Assembly: GCF_030709675.1 (NCBI RefSeq)
Contig: NZ_JAUZQD010000003.1
Coordinates: forward strand, 124,001 to 188,000
Direction: 5' to 3'
From: Symbioplanes lichenis
GTDB taxonomy: Bacteria > Actinomycetota > Actinomycetes > Mycobacteriales > Micromonosporaceae
Length of the DNA: 64,000 nucleotides
The notes under the pieces are model-generated. The model was not told where the DNA came from and searched no databases. It was given only the letters and a program-made list of their open reading frames with translations. Shown piece by piece: positions 1 to 8,388 of this stretch. Within the stretch, counting starts at the first letter, position 1. Every line of letters starts with the position of its first letter. A program made the translations under genes and the position numbers.

Positions 1-2446
1 GCTGACCAAGGTGGTCGCGCCCGGATCCGCCCGGCCCGCCACGAAGTACGACTACGACAAGGCCGGGCACGTCGTCAAGCGCACCGACCCCAACGGGCAC
101 AGCGGCACGTACACGTACGACTCGCTGGGCCGGGTCGCCACGGTCACCGACGCGCTCGAGCGCACCAGCACCTACGCGTACGACGCCGAGGGCAACATGA
201 CGCGTTACACCGCGCCGGGTTCCGGCGACGCCGCGGCGCGCAGCATCGTCAACACGTACGACATCCTCAACCGGCACGTCGGGCAGGACCAGAAGGCGGG
301 CGGGCTGATCTACGCGTACGGCTACGACGCGGAGAGCCGGATGACCAGCATGGCCGACCCGAGCGGGCTGCGGACCATGGCGTACGACGCGGCCGGGCGG
401 CTGACCCGGGTGAGCCGCGACGACGGCAGCTTCACCTACGGCTACGACGGCAACGGCAACATCACGTCGCGCACCTGGCCGGACGGCACGAAGATCAGCA
501 CCACGGTGGACGCCGCCGACCGGGAGACCGCCGTCACGGCGACCGGCGGGATCGCGGGCGCGGACACCGACACGTGGTCGTTCGGCTACGACCCGGCGGG
601 CCGGCTGACCCGGACCACCATGCCGGGGGCGGAGACGGCCCGGGCGTACGACCGGGCGGGCCGGCTCACCGGGATCAGCACCACCGCGGGCGACGAGGTC
701 CTCGCCCGCTTCGAGGTGGCCCGCGACGCGGTGGGCAACCCGACCACCGTCACGACCACCCGCGGGACGGCGTCGCAGGCCGTCGGCTACAGCTACGACC
801 CGTCGAACCGCGTGACCGCCGCCTGCTACGGCGTCGGGACGTGCGCGGGCTCGCCGGCGAACGCGGTCACCTACAAGTACGACGGCGTCGGCAACCGGCT
901 GTCCCAGACCCTGACCGGCACCGCCGGCTCGGGCACCACGAAGTACGACTACGACAAGGCCGATCAGCTGATCGAGGCGACCACGGGCGGGCGGACCGTC
1001 AAGTACGACTACGACCAGCAGGGCAACCTGGTCAAGGCGGGCAATGACAAGTACACCTACAACCTCGACCACACGATGGCGTCGGCGACCGTCGGCGGCA
1101 AGCAGGTCGACTTCAGCTACGACGGGCAGGGCCTGCAGCTGAGCGCCGTCTCGGGCACGGGCAGCGACGTGCGGAGCCGCACGTGGCGCTACGACATCAA
1201 CAACACCGTGCCGCAGCTCGCGCTGGACTCGATCAGCCAGGGCACCGACACCGCCACGCGCGGGTACGTCGCCGGTCCGCAGGAGACTCCGCTCGGGCTG
1301 CTGCGGGAGGAACAGACCGACTCGTACGCCCTCGACTGGCTGGGCGGCGTCGCGAACGTCGTCGACGGGGCGGGGGAGACGCTGGCCGCGTACGACTACG
1401 ACCCGTACGGGAACGCCCGCACCAACGGCACCGCGGCGGGCGTGACGACGGCCGGCGCCGACAACCCGAAGCAGTTCACCGGCGCCTACCAGGACCCGCA
1501 GCTGGGCTCCCAGTACTCGTTCCCGGCCCGCACCTACGACCCGGGCACCGGCCGCTTCGGCAGCCAGGACCCGGTCGCGCAGCCGCTGCGGGCGCCGGCG
1601 ATCAGCTCGTACGGGTACGTGGACGGCCGCACGACCGTCTTCACCGACCCGTCGGGCGCCAGCGCCAACGCCGATCACGACGCGGCCCAGGCCCTCGCGC
1701 TCGAACAGCTCGACGCCCGTTACGGCTCCTTCAACGTCTATGCCGACGACGTGCCGGGGCGCCAGATGCTGCAGGGCGTGGGCGGCCGGATCTGCCCGCC
1801 CACGGCGAGCCCGATGCCCGGCGACCCGGCGACGGGCTGCCCGGACATCATCGCCCGGTTCGGCGCGCAGACCCTCGTCTGGGACGTGAAGCCGGCCAGC
1901 GACCAGCTCTCGTCGATCAAGCCGAATCTGCCCACCCGGGAGGTCGCCAACGCCAACCAGATCGCCCGCTACGTCCGGTCGCTGGCGGCCGCGGGCTATC
2001 CCAACGTGCAGCGCGGCCCGGACATCGTGCCGGCCAGCCGCACCGACGCCGACGGCACGCTGACCATCTTCTCGCGCGCGAACTGGGGCGGCTGGGCCCG
2101 CAAGGGCGCGCGGCCGGCCAGCGCGGCCAACGCGTCCGGAATCATCTACTACCTGCGGATCAAGCCGCCGCGGGTGCCGGCGCCCAAGCCGACCGGCAAG
2201 CCGACCCAGCAGCCCACGCAGCAGCCGGGTCAGCGGCCGACGACCGCGCCGACCGCCCGGCCCGGTGACCAGCCCACCCAGCAGCCGGTCGACTCGCCGG
2301 TGGTCAGCGACGTCGTGGTGGGCGTGCTGGTGGCGGTCGCGGTGGTCGCCGTGGTGGCCCTGGCGATCGTCCTGCTCCCCGTCGAGGCCCTCGTCGCCGG
2401 CGCGGTCGCCGTCGTCGGCGGCTTGTGGGCCTGGGCGACCGCCTGA
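1..2446 (+). CDS. Rhs/YD-repeat polymorphic toxin, C-terminal part (5' end outside window)
   Basis: The reading frame is open from the first bases of the window, so the N-terminus lies upstream. About 550 residues consist of YD repeats (YDYDKAG, YTYDSLGR, YGYDGNGN), which form the beta-cage shell that encapsulates the toxin in Rhs proteins. The Rhs core ends near residue 545 with a DPYGNAR...YDPGTGRF...QDP segment, the usual autocleavage boundary. The following variable tip has a PD-(D/E)xK-like pattern: PDII near residue 611 and WDVK near 624-627, which suggests a nuclease; this is inference from motif shape only. After the tip come a Pro/Thr/Gln-rich linker and two hydrophobic stretches at the extreme C-terminus (about residues 763-811), which is unusual for an Rhs tip. 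The next gene is the expected position for an immunity protein. Confidence 0.9.
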   Translation, partial: LTKVVAPGSARPATKYDYDKAGHVVKRTDPNGHSGTYTYDSLGRVATVTDALERTSTYAYDAEGNMTRYTAPGSGDAAARSIVNTYDILNRHVGQDQKAGGLIYAYGYDAESRMTSMADPSGLRTMAYDAAGRLTRVSRDDGSFTYGYDGNGNITSRTWPDGTKISTTVDAADRETAVTATGGIAGADTDTWSFGYDPAGRLTRTTMPGAETARAYDRAGRLTGISTTAGDEVLARFEVARDAVGNPTTVTTTRGTASQAVGYSYDPSNRVTAACYGVGTCAGSPANAVTYKYDGVGNRLSQTLTGTAGSGTTKYDYDKADQLIEATTGGRTVKYDYDQQGNLVKAGNDKYTYNLDHTMASATVGGKQVDFSYDGQGLQLSAVSGTGSDVRSRTWRYDINNTVPQLALDSISQGTDTATRGYVAGPQETPLGLLREEQTDSYALDWLGGVANVVDGAGETLAAYDYDPYGNARTNGTAAGVTTAGADNPKQFTGAYQDPQLGSQYSFPARTYDPGTGRFGSQDPVAQPLRAPAISSYGYVDGRTTVFTDPSGASANADHDAAQALALEQLDARYGSFNVYADDVPGRQMLQGVGGRICPPTASPMPGDPATGCPDIIARFGAQTLVWDVKPASDQLSSIKPNLPTREVANANQIARYVRSLAAAGYPNVQRGPDIVPASRTDADGTLTIFSRANWGGWARKGARPASAANASGIIYYLRIKPPRVPAPKPTGKPTQQPTQQPGQRPTTAPTARPGDQPTQQPVDSPVVSDVVVGVLVAVAVVAVVALAIVLLPVEALVAGAVAVVGGLWAWATA

Positions 2447-2462
2447 TACCGCTGTCCCGACC

Positions 2463-2500
2463 GGCCGCGCGGTCCTTCCTTCCGGGAGGGCCGCGCGGCC
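2463..2500. terminator. Strong hairpin between Rhs gene and downstream gene
   Basis: GGCCGCGCGG at 2463-2472 is repeated as a perfect reverse complement at 2491-2500 with an 18-nt loop. It lies 16 bases after the Rhs stop codon and is followed by a C/T-rich tract rather than a U-run. It could terminate or attenuate transcription from the toxin gene into the candidate immunity gene. Confidence 0.5.
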
Positions 2501-2521
2501 CCCTTCCCTCATGAGGTGCCG

Positions 2522-3442
2522 ATGGATCCGCTCCACGACCGGCGGCAGGAGATGCCGCAGGCCGAGTTCGACGCGGTGCACTACTTCGTCCACGAGCCCG
2601 GCCGCGCCCCCGCCCCGCCGCCGCAGCCCGCGCTCTACCTGGCCGCCGCCCTCACCCAGCCGGCCCTCGCCGATCGCCTCGACGCCCTGGTGGCCGACGT
2701 GGGCGCGCTGGCGCCCGGCTGCACCCCGGTCGCCACCGGCTGGGCCTCGGCGGGCGAGGCCCCGGCCGGATCCCCGGGCGGGCCCGGCGCGCGCGCCCAC
2801 GCCGCGCTGCGGGCGGGCCGGGTCGAGATGCTGCAGGTGTCCTTGGCCGATGAGCTCGGGCGCCGGATCGTGCTGTCGCTGGAGGCGCTGCCCGACGATC
2901 CGCACGCCTGCCTCGGCCTGTCCGTCACCGGCGAGGACGATCCCTGGTCCGCCGGCCCCGACGCCACCGCCGAGGCCCTGCTCACGCTCGTGGCGGCGCG
3001 GCAGCGGGAGTGGTCGCTCACCACGGCCGCCGTCACCCTGGACCGCGCGGGTGCCGACCGTACGCCATGGGAGCTCTGGTACTCCGCCCCGAACACGGTC
3101 GTGCTGCCCGCCGTGGCCGACCACGTGCGCGGCTACTACTGGGCCAATCTGCTGACCGAGGGGCACGTGGCCGCGTACGGCGGGATCGGCGAGCTGCGCG
3201 CCCGGGCTGCGGCCGCCGGCATGACCGTCCACCCCGCCGGTGACGGGGTGGTCGTCCGCGACCCGGGGCCGGTCACCGGTTTCGGCGACGACCGGCTCGC
3301 CGCGATGAAGGAGCTGCTCGCCCCGGTGCTCATCGACCGGCCCTACCTGTCCTACCAGGGCTATCCGCTGCGGATCGTCAAGGACCCGGGCACGGCCTTC
3401 CGGCGGGTGCCGCCGGGCGACCCGTTCCCCCGGGTCGTCTGA
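2522..3442 (+). CDS. Uncharacterised protein, candidate immunity protein for the Rhs toxin
   Basis: About 306 residues, soluble, with no signal peptide or membrane segment. I chose the ATG at 2522 because a GAGG ribosome binding site lies 5 nt upstream; a GTG at 2516 is the alternative. The C-terminal half contains a GYYWANLLT segment (near residues 207-215) followed by a HVAAYGG stretch, a pattern I associate with immunity-type proteins next to polymorphic toxins, but I cannot assign a family. Assignment rests on position directly downstream of an Rhs toxin tip on the same strand. The N-terminal third is Ala/Pro-rich and poorly conserved-looking. Confidence 0.6.
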   Translation: MDPLHDRRQEMPQAEFDAVHYFVHEPGRAPAPPPQPALYLAAALTQPALADRLDALVADVGALAPGCTPVATGWASAGEAPAGSPGGPGARAHAALRAGRVEMLQVSLADELGRRIVLSLEALPDDPHACLGLSVTGEDDPWSAGPDATAEALLTLVAARQREWSLTTAAVTLDRAGADRTPWELWYSAPNTVVLPAVADHVRGYYWANLLTEGHVAAYGGIGELRARAAAAGMTVHPAGDGVVVRDPGPVTGFGDDRLAAMKELLAPVLIDRPYLSYQGYPLRIVKDPGTAFRRVPPGDPFPRVV

Positions 3443-3452
3443 CCCGCGGGCG

Positions 3453-3617
3453 TCAGCGGCCGGAGGCGGCGTGCTGGGCGGCGATCGACCGCTGGATCTC
3501 CACGGCGCGGAAGCGGTCGGCCTCCCGGGCGTCCTCCCGGTGCTGGGAGGTGGCGACGCGCTGGGACAGGATGAGCTGCTGGGCGTGGGCGGAGTCGCCC
3601 GGCGAGGACGTGGTCAT
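3453..3617 (-). CDS. Small hydrophilic protein (54 aa)
   Basis: The ATG at 3617 is preceded on the minus strand by AGGAAGG at good spacing, so this start is preferred over a longer in-frame extension. The product begins MTTSSPGD, is rich in Gln, Arg, Ala and Ser, and is probably a single amphipathic helix (AREADRFRAVEIQRSIAAQ near the C-terminus). I recognise no family. It is convergent with the candidate immunity gene (10 nt between stop codons) and divergent from the ABC exporter operon. It may simply be a conserved hypothetical peptide. Confidence 0.5.
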   Translation of the reverse strand: MTTSSPGDSAHAQQLILSQRVATSQHREDAREADRFRAVEIQRSIAAQHAASGR

Positions 3618-3767
3618 GGAAGCAACCTTCCTGGTAGCCGTTCGGGTGCAGGCTCCCCGTATCGGCCCCGCTCGTGGACGGCTGAGCAGCATGAGCGGGC
3701 CTTGAGTCGATCCTGAGCAACCCCCGGCCGTGGTACAAAGGTGCGCTCAAGATCCGAGGGGGAGACG

Positions 3768-4646
3768 GTGTCGGGGAGCGCGCTGATCGTCTGCGAGAGC
3801 CTGGTGCGGATCTATCAGACCGGCTCGATCGAGGTGCAGGCGCTGCAGGGCCTCGACCTCGTCGTGGACAGCGGCGAGATGGTCGCCGTGGTGGGTGCGT
3901 CCGGGTCCGGCAAGTCGACGCTGCTGTCGATCCTGGCCGGGATCGACGCCCCGACCGCGGGGAAGGCCCGGGTCGGGGAGTGGGACCTGCTGGCCATGTC
4001 GCGCGCGGACCGGGTGCGCTACCGGCGGCACACGGTCGGCTTCGTCCGCCAGCAGACCGCCAGCAACCTGGTGCCCTATCTGACCGCCCGGCAGGTGGTC
4101 GACCTGCCGATGGTCGCCGCGCGCCGGCCCGCCCGGGAGCGCCGCGAGCGCGTCGACGAGCTGCTCGAGGCGCTGGGCGTCGCGGGCTGCGCCGATCGCC
4201 GGCCGGGCGAGATGTCCGGCGGCCAGCAGCAGCGGGTCGCGATCGCGGTCGCCCTGGCCAACCGGCCCCGGGTGCTCTTCGCCGACGAGCCGACCGGGGA
4301 GCTGGACACCGCCACCTCGGCCGAGGTGTTCGGCGCGCTGCGCGAGGTCAACCAGCGCTACGGCGTGACGGTCGTGATCGTCACCCACGACCAGGCGGTC
4401 AGCGGGCAGGTCGAGCGGACCGTGGCCATCCGCGACGGGCGCACCAGCAGCGAGGTGCTGCGGCGCACCGCCACGAACGAGGACGGGGACACCCACGTGA
4501 TCGCCGAGGAGTACGCGGTGATGGACCGGGCCGGCCGGGTGCAGATCCCCCGCGAGTACCGGGAGGCGCTGCAGCTCACGACCCGGGTGCGGCTCGCCCT
4601 GGAGACCGGCCACGTGCAGATCCACCCCGACGGGACCGGGCGGTGA
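3768..4646 (+). CDS. ABC transporter ATPase with AbrB-like C-terminal tail (MacB/LolD type)
   Basis: About 292 residues from GTG 3768, which has GAGGGGGA 6 nt upstream; the longer GTG at 3741 would include the ribosome binding site. It shows Walker A GASGSGKST (about residue 42), signature MSGGQQQRV (about 149), Walker B VLFADEPTGELD (about 170) and an H-loop VTHD. It therefore powers the FtsX-type permeases downstream. Beyond the ATPase, residues about 240-285 carry a VMDRAGRVQIPREYREAL segment that matches the swapped-hairpin AbrB/SpoVT/MazE pattern. That tail may serve for dimerisation or as a regulatory DNA-contacting module. The stop overlaps the next start (GTGA). Confidence 0.9.
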   Translation: MSGSALIVCESLVRIYQTGSIEVQALQGLDLVVDSGEMVAVVGASGSGKSTLLSILAGIDAPTAGKARVGEWDLLAMSRADRVRYRRHTVGFVRQQTASNLVPYLTARQVVDLPMVAARRPARERRERVDELLEALGVAGCADRRPGEMSGGQQQRVAIAVALANRPRVLFADEPTGELDTATSAEVFGALREVNQRYGVTVVIVTHDQAVSGQVERTVAIRDGRTSSEVLRRTATNEDGDTHVIAEEYAVMDRAGRVQIPREYREALQLTTRVRLALETGHVQIHPDGTGR

Positions 4647-5320
4647 CCGCGCCGCTGGTGTCCGTACGCGGCATCGAACGTACCTTCGGCACCGGACCGG
4701 CCGCCGTCCACGCCCTGCGTGACGTCTCCTTCGACGTCGAGCCCGGGACCATGGTGGCCCTCGTGGGGCGCTCCGGCTCGGGCAAGACCACGCTGCTCAA
4801 CGTGATCGGCGGGCTGGACCGCCCGGACGCCGGGAGCGTGACGGTCGACGGCGCGGAGATCACCGGGCTGGACGAGGACGGGCTGGCCGAGCTGCGGCGC
4901 CACAAGGTGTCGTACGTGTTCCAGACCTTCGGCCTGATCCCGGTGCTGTCCGCGGCGGAGAACGTCGGCGCGCCGCTGCGGCTGGCCCGCACCCCGGCCG
5001 CCGAGCGCGAGCAGCGGGTACGCCTGCTGCTCGACCTGGTCGGGCTGGCCGGGCACGCCGAGCAGCGCCCGGGTGAGCTCTCCGGCGGCCAGCAGCAGCG
5101 GGTGGCGATCGCCCGGGCCCTGGCCGCCTCGCCCCGGCTGCTGATCGCCGACGAGCCGACCGGGCAGCTCGACGCGGAGACCGGCCGGTCGGTGATGGCC
5201 CTGCTGCGTGGGGTGGTCGAGTCCGAGGGCGTGACAGTGCTGGTGTCCACGCACGACCCGGTGATGATGGCGCTGGCCGACCGGGTGATCCGCATCGGGG
5301 ACGGGCGGCTCGAGGAGTGA
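4643..5320 (+). CDS. ABC transporter ATPase (MacB/LolD type)
   Basis: 225 residues starting with a GTG that overlaps the upstream stop by four bases (GTGA), so the two ATPases are translationally coupled. Walker A is GRSGSGKTT, the signature LSGGQQQRVAIARAL, Walker B LLIADEPTGQLD and the switch His lies in STHD. Length and motifs are typical of exporter ATPases that pair with MacB/FtsX permeases. It differs from its neighbour in lacking the AbrB-like tail, so the operon probably assembles a heterodimeric ATPase. Confidence 0.92.
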   Translation: MTAPLVSVRGIERTFGTGPAAVHALRDVSFDVEPGTMVALVGRSGSGKTTLLNVIGGLDRPDAGSVTVDGAEITGLDEDGLAELRRHKVSYVFQTFGLIPVLSAAENVGAPLRLARTPAAEREQRVRLLLDLVGLAGHAEQRPGELSGGQQQRVAIARALAASPRLLIADEPTGQLDAETGRSVMALLRGVVESEGVTVLVSTHDPVMMALADRVIRIGDGRLEE

Positions 5321-8300
5321 TCGCGCTCGTGCGCCGCCGGGCCCGCGCCCAGTGGCCCGTCCTGGCCGCCCTGCTCGCGGTGGTCACGCTCGGCGCGACA
5401 CTGCTCGGGGTCTGCGCGCTGCTGGTGACCCGCAGCGCGTCGCTGGCGCTCGGGGTGGCGGCCGGCCAGACCGAGGCGGAGCGGACGACCGTGACCGCGT
5501 ACGCGTCGGCCGTCGGCGGGGCCGACACGGCGACCGTCACCGAGGCCACGCGCGACGTGCTGACCTCGGCGCTGGCGCCCTTTCCCGCGCGCACGGCGGC
5601 CCGGGCGTCGTCGGTGCTGCGACCGCTGCCCGGGCGCGAGGAGGACGCGCGGACGTACCTCTCGGGGGTCGAGGATCTTCCTTCCCGGGCCGCGCTGACC
5701 GGCGGACGCTGGCCCGCCGCCGCCGGGGAGACGGTCGTGCTCGACTCGACCGCCACGCTGCTGAAACTGCACGTGGGCAGCCGGGTGGCGGGCCTGACGG
5801 TCGTCGGCGTCGCGCGGCCGCTGCCCGGCGGCGGCTGGGACCGCGACCCGCTGGGCGGCGCCGGGTACGACCCCGAGTTCACCGACACCACGAGCATGCG
5901 CAAGTTCCCGGCGTACGGGCCGTTGCTGGTCGGCTTCGACGACCTGATCGCGGGCGGCTCGCCGCTGAGCCGCCTCGAGATCACCGCCCGTCCCGACCTC
6001 GCCGGCGCCACCCCGGCCACGCTGGCCACCGTGGCCGCCGGGGTGCGGGCCGCCGACTCGCGGCTGACCGGTGCCCTCGGGGAGCGGGCGCAGTTCGTCC
6101 GGGTCGCCTCCGAGCTGACCGGCACCCTGGGCGCCCAGCGGCACCAGCAGGACGTGACCGAGGCCGCCGTGCTCGCGGTGGCGACGCTCGGCACCGTGCT
6201 GACCGCGGTCGCCCTGGCCCTCGCCGGCCGGCTCACCGCCGGACTGCGCGCCCCGGAGACCGCCCTGCTGTCGGCCCTCGGCACCAGCCGCGCCCAGCTG
6301 GCGGTCGTGGCGGTCGCCGAGGCGGGACTGATCGCGCTGCTGGCGGCGGCGGTGGCCGTACCGGTGTCGGCGCTCGTGCACAGCGGCCTGAGCCACCTGC
6401 CGCCGATGGCCGGGGCCGGGCTCGCCACCGGCCCGGCCGCGACCCTGCCGCAGGTGCTCGCGGTGGCGGCCGGCGCCCTCGCCCTCACCGTCGTCCTCGT
6501 GCTGATCGCGATCCGGGCCGAGGCGCCGCACGGCGAGCGCGGCCGCCGGGAGCTGCTCGCCCGCTCCGGCGCCGACGTGCTGCTGGTCGTCTTCGCCGCC
6601 CTCGGCTGGTGGCAGCTGCACGCGCGTGGCGGCGACACCGACATCTTGCAGGTGCTGGCGCCCGGGCTGCTGCTGATCGCCGGGGCCGCCGTGGCCCTGC
6701 GCCTGGTCCCGCCCGCGCTGCGGGTCGCCGACCGGCTGGCCCGCCGCTCCGACGGGCTGCCCCTGCCGCTGGCCGCCTTCGAGGCCGCCCGCCGCCCGCA
6801 GGCCGCCGCGGCCGGGCTGCTGATCTGCCTGGCCGCCGCCACCGGCACGTTCGGGGTGGCGTTCGACAGCACCTGGCACCGGTCGCAGCAGGACCAGGCG
6901 GACCTGGCCGTGGGCACCGATCTCGCCGTCGCCCTCACCACCGCGCCGGTCGCCGGGCAGGGCGCCGCGATCGCCGCCGCCACGGGCGCGGCCGTCGTCA
7001 GCCCGGCCACCGGGCGGGGCCTGGCGATCGGCCAGTGGCTCGGCGACGGCGACCCGCCGCGCCTGGTCGCCACGGACACCACCCGGGCGAACGAGCTGCT
7101 GCGGGGCCGGCCGCCCGGCGACGAGGACTGGGCGGGGGCGACCCGCGGGCTCGCCCCGGCATCGCCCGTGCGCGGGGTGCCGCTGCCCGCCGACGGGACG
7201 TTCTCCCTGGCGGTGACGGCGACCGGCGACATCCCGCTCGTGGCGACGCCGGCCCTGCTGCTGCAGGATTCCGCCGGACTGCGGACCACGTGCACCGGCC
7301 GGCCGCTCCCGGCCGACGGCAGGCGGCACGCGATCACCGGGTGCCTGCCCGTCGCCGGGATGCAGCTGATCGCCGTGCTGGTGCCGGTCGATCCGGGGCC
7401 CGGCTACTTCTCGGCCGGCGACACCAGTGAGATCTGGGCCGACCTGCGCCTGCCCGGGCCGGTCGGCGACCTGGGCGCGTGGACCGTCGCCTCGGCGCGG
7501 CCCGACGCGGGACGGGTGGCGAACCCGGCGCTGACCGGCACCGGCAGCACCCTGCGCATGACGGCGACGGCCCAGCTCGGCGGCTCCTCGAGCGTCACGC
7601 CGACCCTGGTGGCGACGGCTTTCCGGGCGCCGGACGCGGTGCCGGTCGTGATCTCGCAGCGGCTGGCCGACGGGATCGGGGTGCGCGCCGGCGCCGAGCT
7701 GGACGTGCTGGTCGGCGACACCGGGGTGCCGGTCGAGGTCACGGGCGTCGTGCCGGCCGTACCCTCCGCACCCGGCGCGGCGGCCGTCCTGGCCGACCTC
7801 GACACGCTGACCCGGGTCCTGGTCGCGTCCGGCGACCCGGGCAGCCCGGTCGACGCCTGGTGGGCGGGCACGCCGGCCCGCGACGACGTCGCCGCCCTGC
7901 ACCTGGGCCCGGTCACCACCCGCGCCGCCGAGACCGCGCGGCTGACCGCCGGCCCGCTCAACGCCGGGCTCCCCGCCGTGCTGCGCCTGCTGGTGCCCGC
8001 CGCGGTGCTGTTGTTGCTCGCCGGGGTGCTGCTGCACGTGACCCACGACCTGCGCGACCGGGCCGTCGAGGTGGCCCGGCTGCGCGGCCTGGGCCTGACC
8101 GGCCGGCAGATCCGGACCGTGCTGCTCGGCCAGCACGGCTTCGTCCTGCTGCCCCTGCTCGCCGCGGGTGCGCTGGTCGGCGCGCTGGCCACCTGGATCG
8201 TCACGCCGCTGCTGGTCCGCTCGGAGACCGGCGCCGCCCCGATCCCCGGCGTGGCCCCGATGTGGCCCTGGGCCGGCGAGGGCCTGATCATCCTGCTGCT

Positions 8301-8388
8301 GGTGACCGGATGCGGCGCGGCAGCCGGGATCGTCGCCGCCGTCCAGGCCCGCCGGGCCGGCGCCGCCCAACTGCGGGTGGCGTCGTGA
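5317..8388 (+). CDS. FtsX/MacB-type ABC transporter permease, duplicated (1023 aa)
   Basis: A GTG start overlaps the ATPase stop (GTGA). One N-terminal membrane segment (about residues 14-36) is followed by a large extracytoplasmic domain, then a block of hydrophobic segments between about 285 and 520, a second extracytoplasmic domain, and three C-terminal membrane segments (about 885-1010). This duplicated FtsX architecture fits permeases for lipids, lipoproteins or peptides rather than small metabolites. Substrate is unknown. It forms one operon with the two ATPases and the second permease. Confidence 0.88.
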   Translation: MIALVRRRARAQWPVLAALLAVVTLGATLLGVCALLVTRSASLALGVAAGQTEAERTTVTAYASAVGGADTATVTEATRDVLTSALAPFPARTAARASSVLRPLPGREEDARTYLSGVEDLPSRAALTGGRWPAAAGETVVLDSTATLLKLHVGSRVAGLTVVGVARPLPGGGWDRDPLGGAGYDPEFTDTTSMRKFPAYGPLLVGFDDLIAGGSPLSRLEITARPDLAGATPATLATVAAGVRAADSRLTGALGERAQFVRVASELTGTLGAQRHQQDVTEAAVLAVATLGTVLTAVALALAGRLTAGLRAPETALLSALGTSRAQLAVVAVAEAGLIALLAAAVAVPVSALVHSGLSHLPPMAGAGLATGPAATLPQVLAVAAGALALTVVLVLIAIRAEAPHGERGRRELLARSGADVLLVVFAALGWWQLHARGGDTDILQVLAPGLLLIAGAAVALRLVPPALRVADRLARRSDGLPLPLAAFEAARRPQAAAAGLLICLAAATGTFGVAFDSTWHRSQQDQADLAVGTDLAVALTTAPVAGQGAAIAAATGAAVVSPATGRGLAIGQWLGDGDPPRLVATDTTRANELLRGRPPGDEDWAGATRGLAPASPVRGVPLPADGTFSLAVTATGDIPLVATPALLLQDSAGLRTTCTGRPLPADGRRHAITGCLPVAGMQLIAVLVPVDPGPGYFSAGDTSEIWADLRLPGPVGDLGAWTVASARPDAGRVANPALTGTGSTLRMTATAQLGGSSSVTPTLVATAFRAPDAVPVVISQRLADGIGVRAGAELDVLVGDTGVPVEVTGVVPAVPSAPGAAAVLADLDTLTRVLVASGDPGSPVDAWWAGTPARDDVAALHLGPVTTRAAETARLTAGPLNAGLPAVLRLLVPAAVLLLLAGVLLHVTHDLRDRAVEVARLRGLGLTGRQIRTVLLGQHGFVLLPLLAAGALVGALATWIVTPLLVRSETGAAPIPGVAPMWPWAGEGLIILLLVTGCGAAAGIVAAVQARRAGAAQLRVAS

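Noticed and set aside
2463..2500. Riboswitch-like structure between toxin and immunity genes
   Set aside because: It is a single simple hairpin with no conserved aptamer elements; terminator or attenuator is sufficient.
4576..8370. Very long antisense frame through the ABC exporter operon
   Set aside because: Pure GC-bias shadow: composition is Gly/Arg/Gln-rich with no domains, and the plus strand carries coupled ABC genes with clear motifs.
7479..8384. Upstream extension of the second FtsX permease
   Set aside because: It overlaps the first permease in another frame; the GTG at 8385 with GTGA overlap fits operon style and the family N-terminus.
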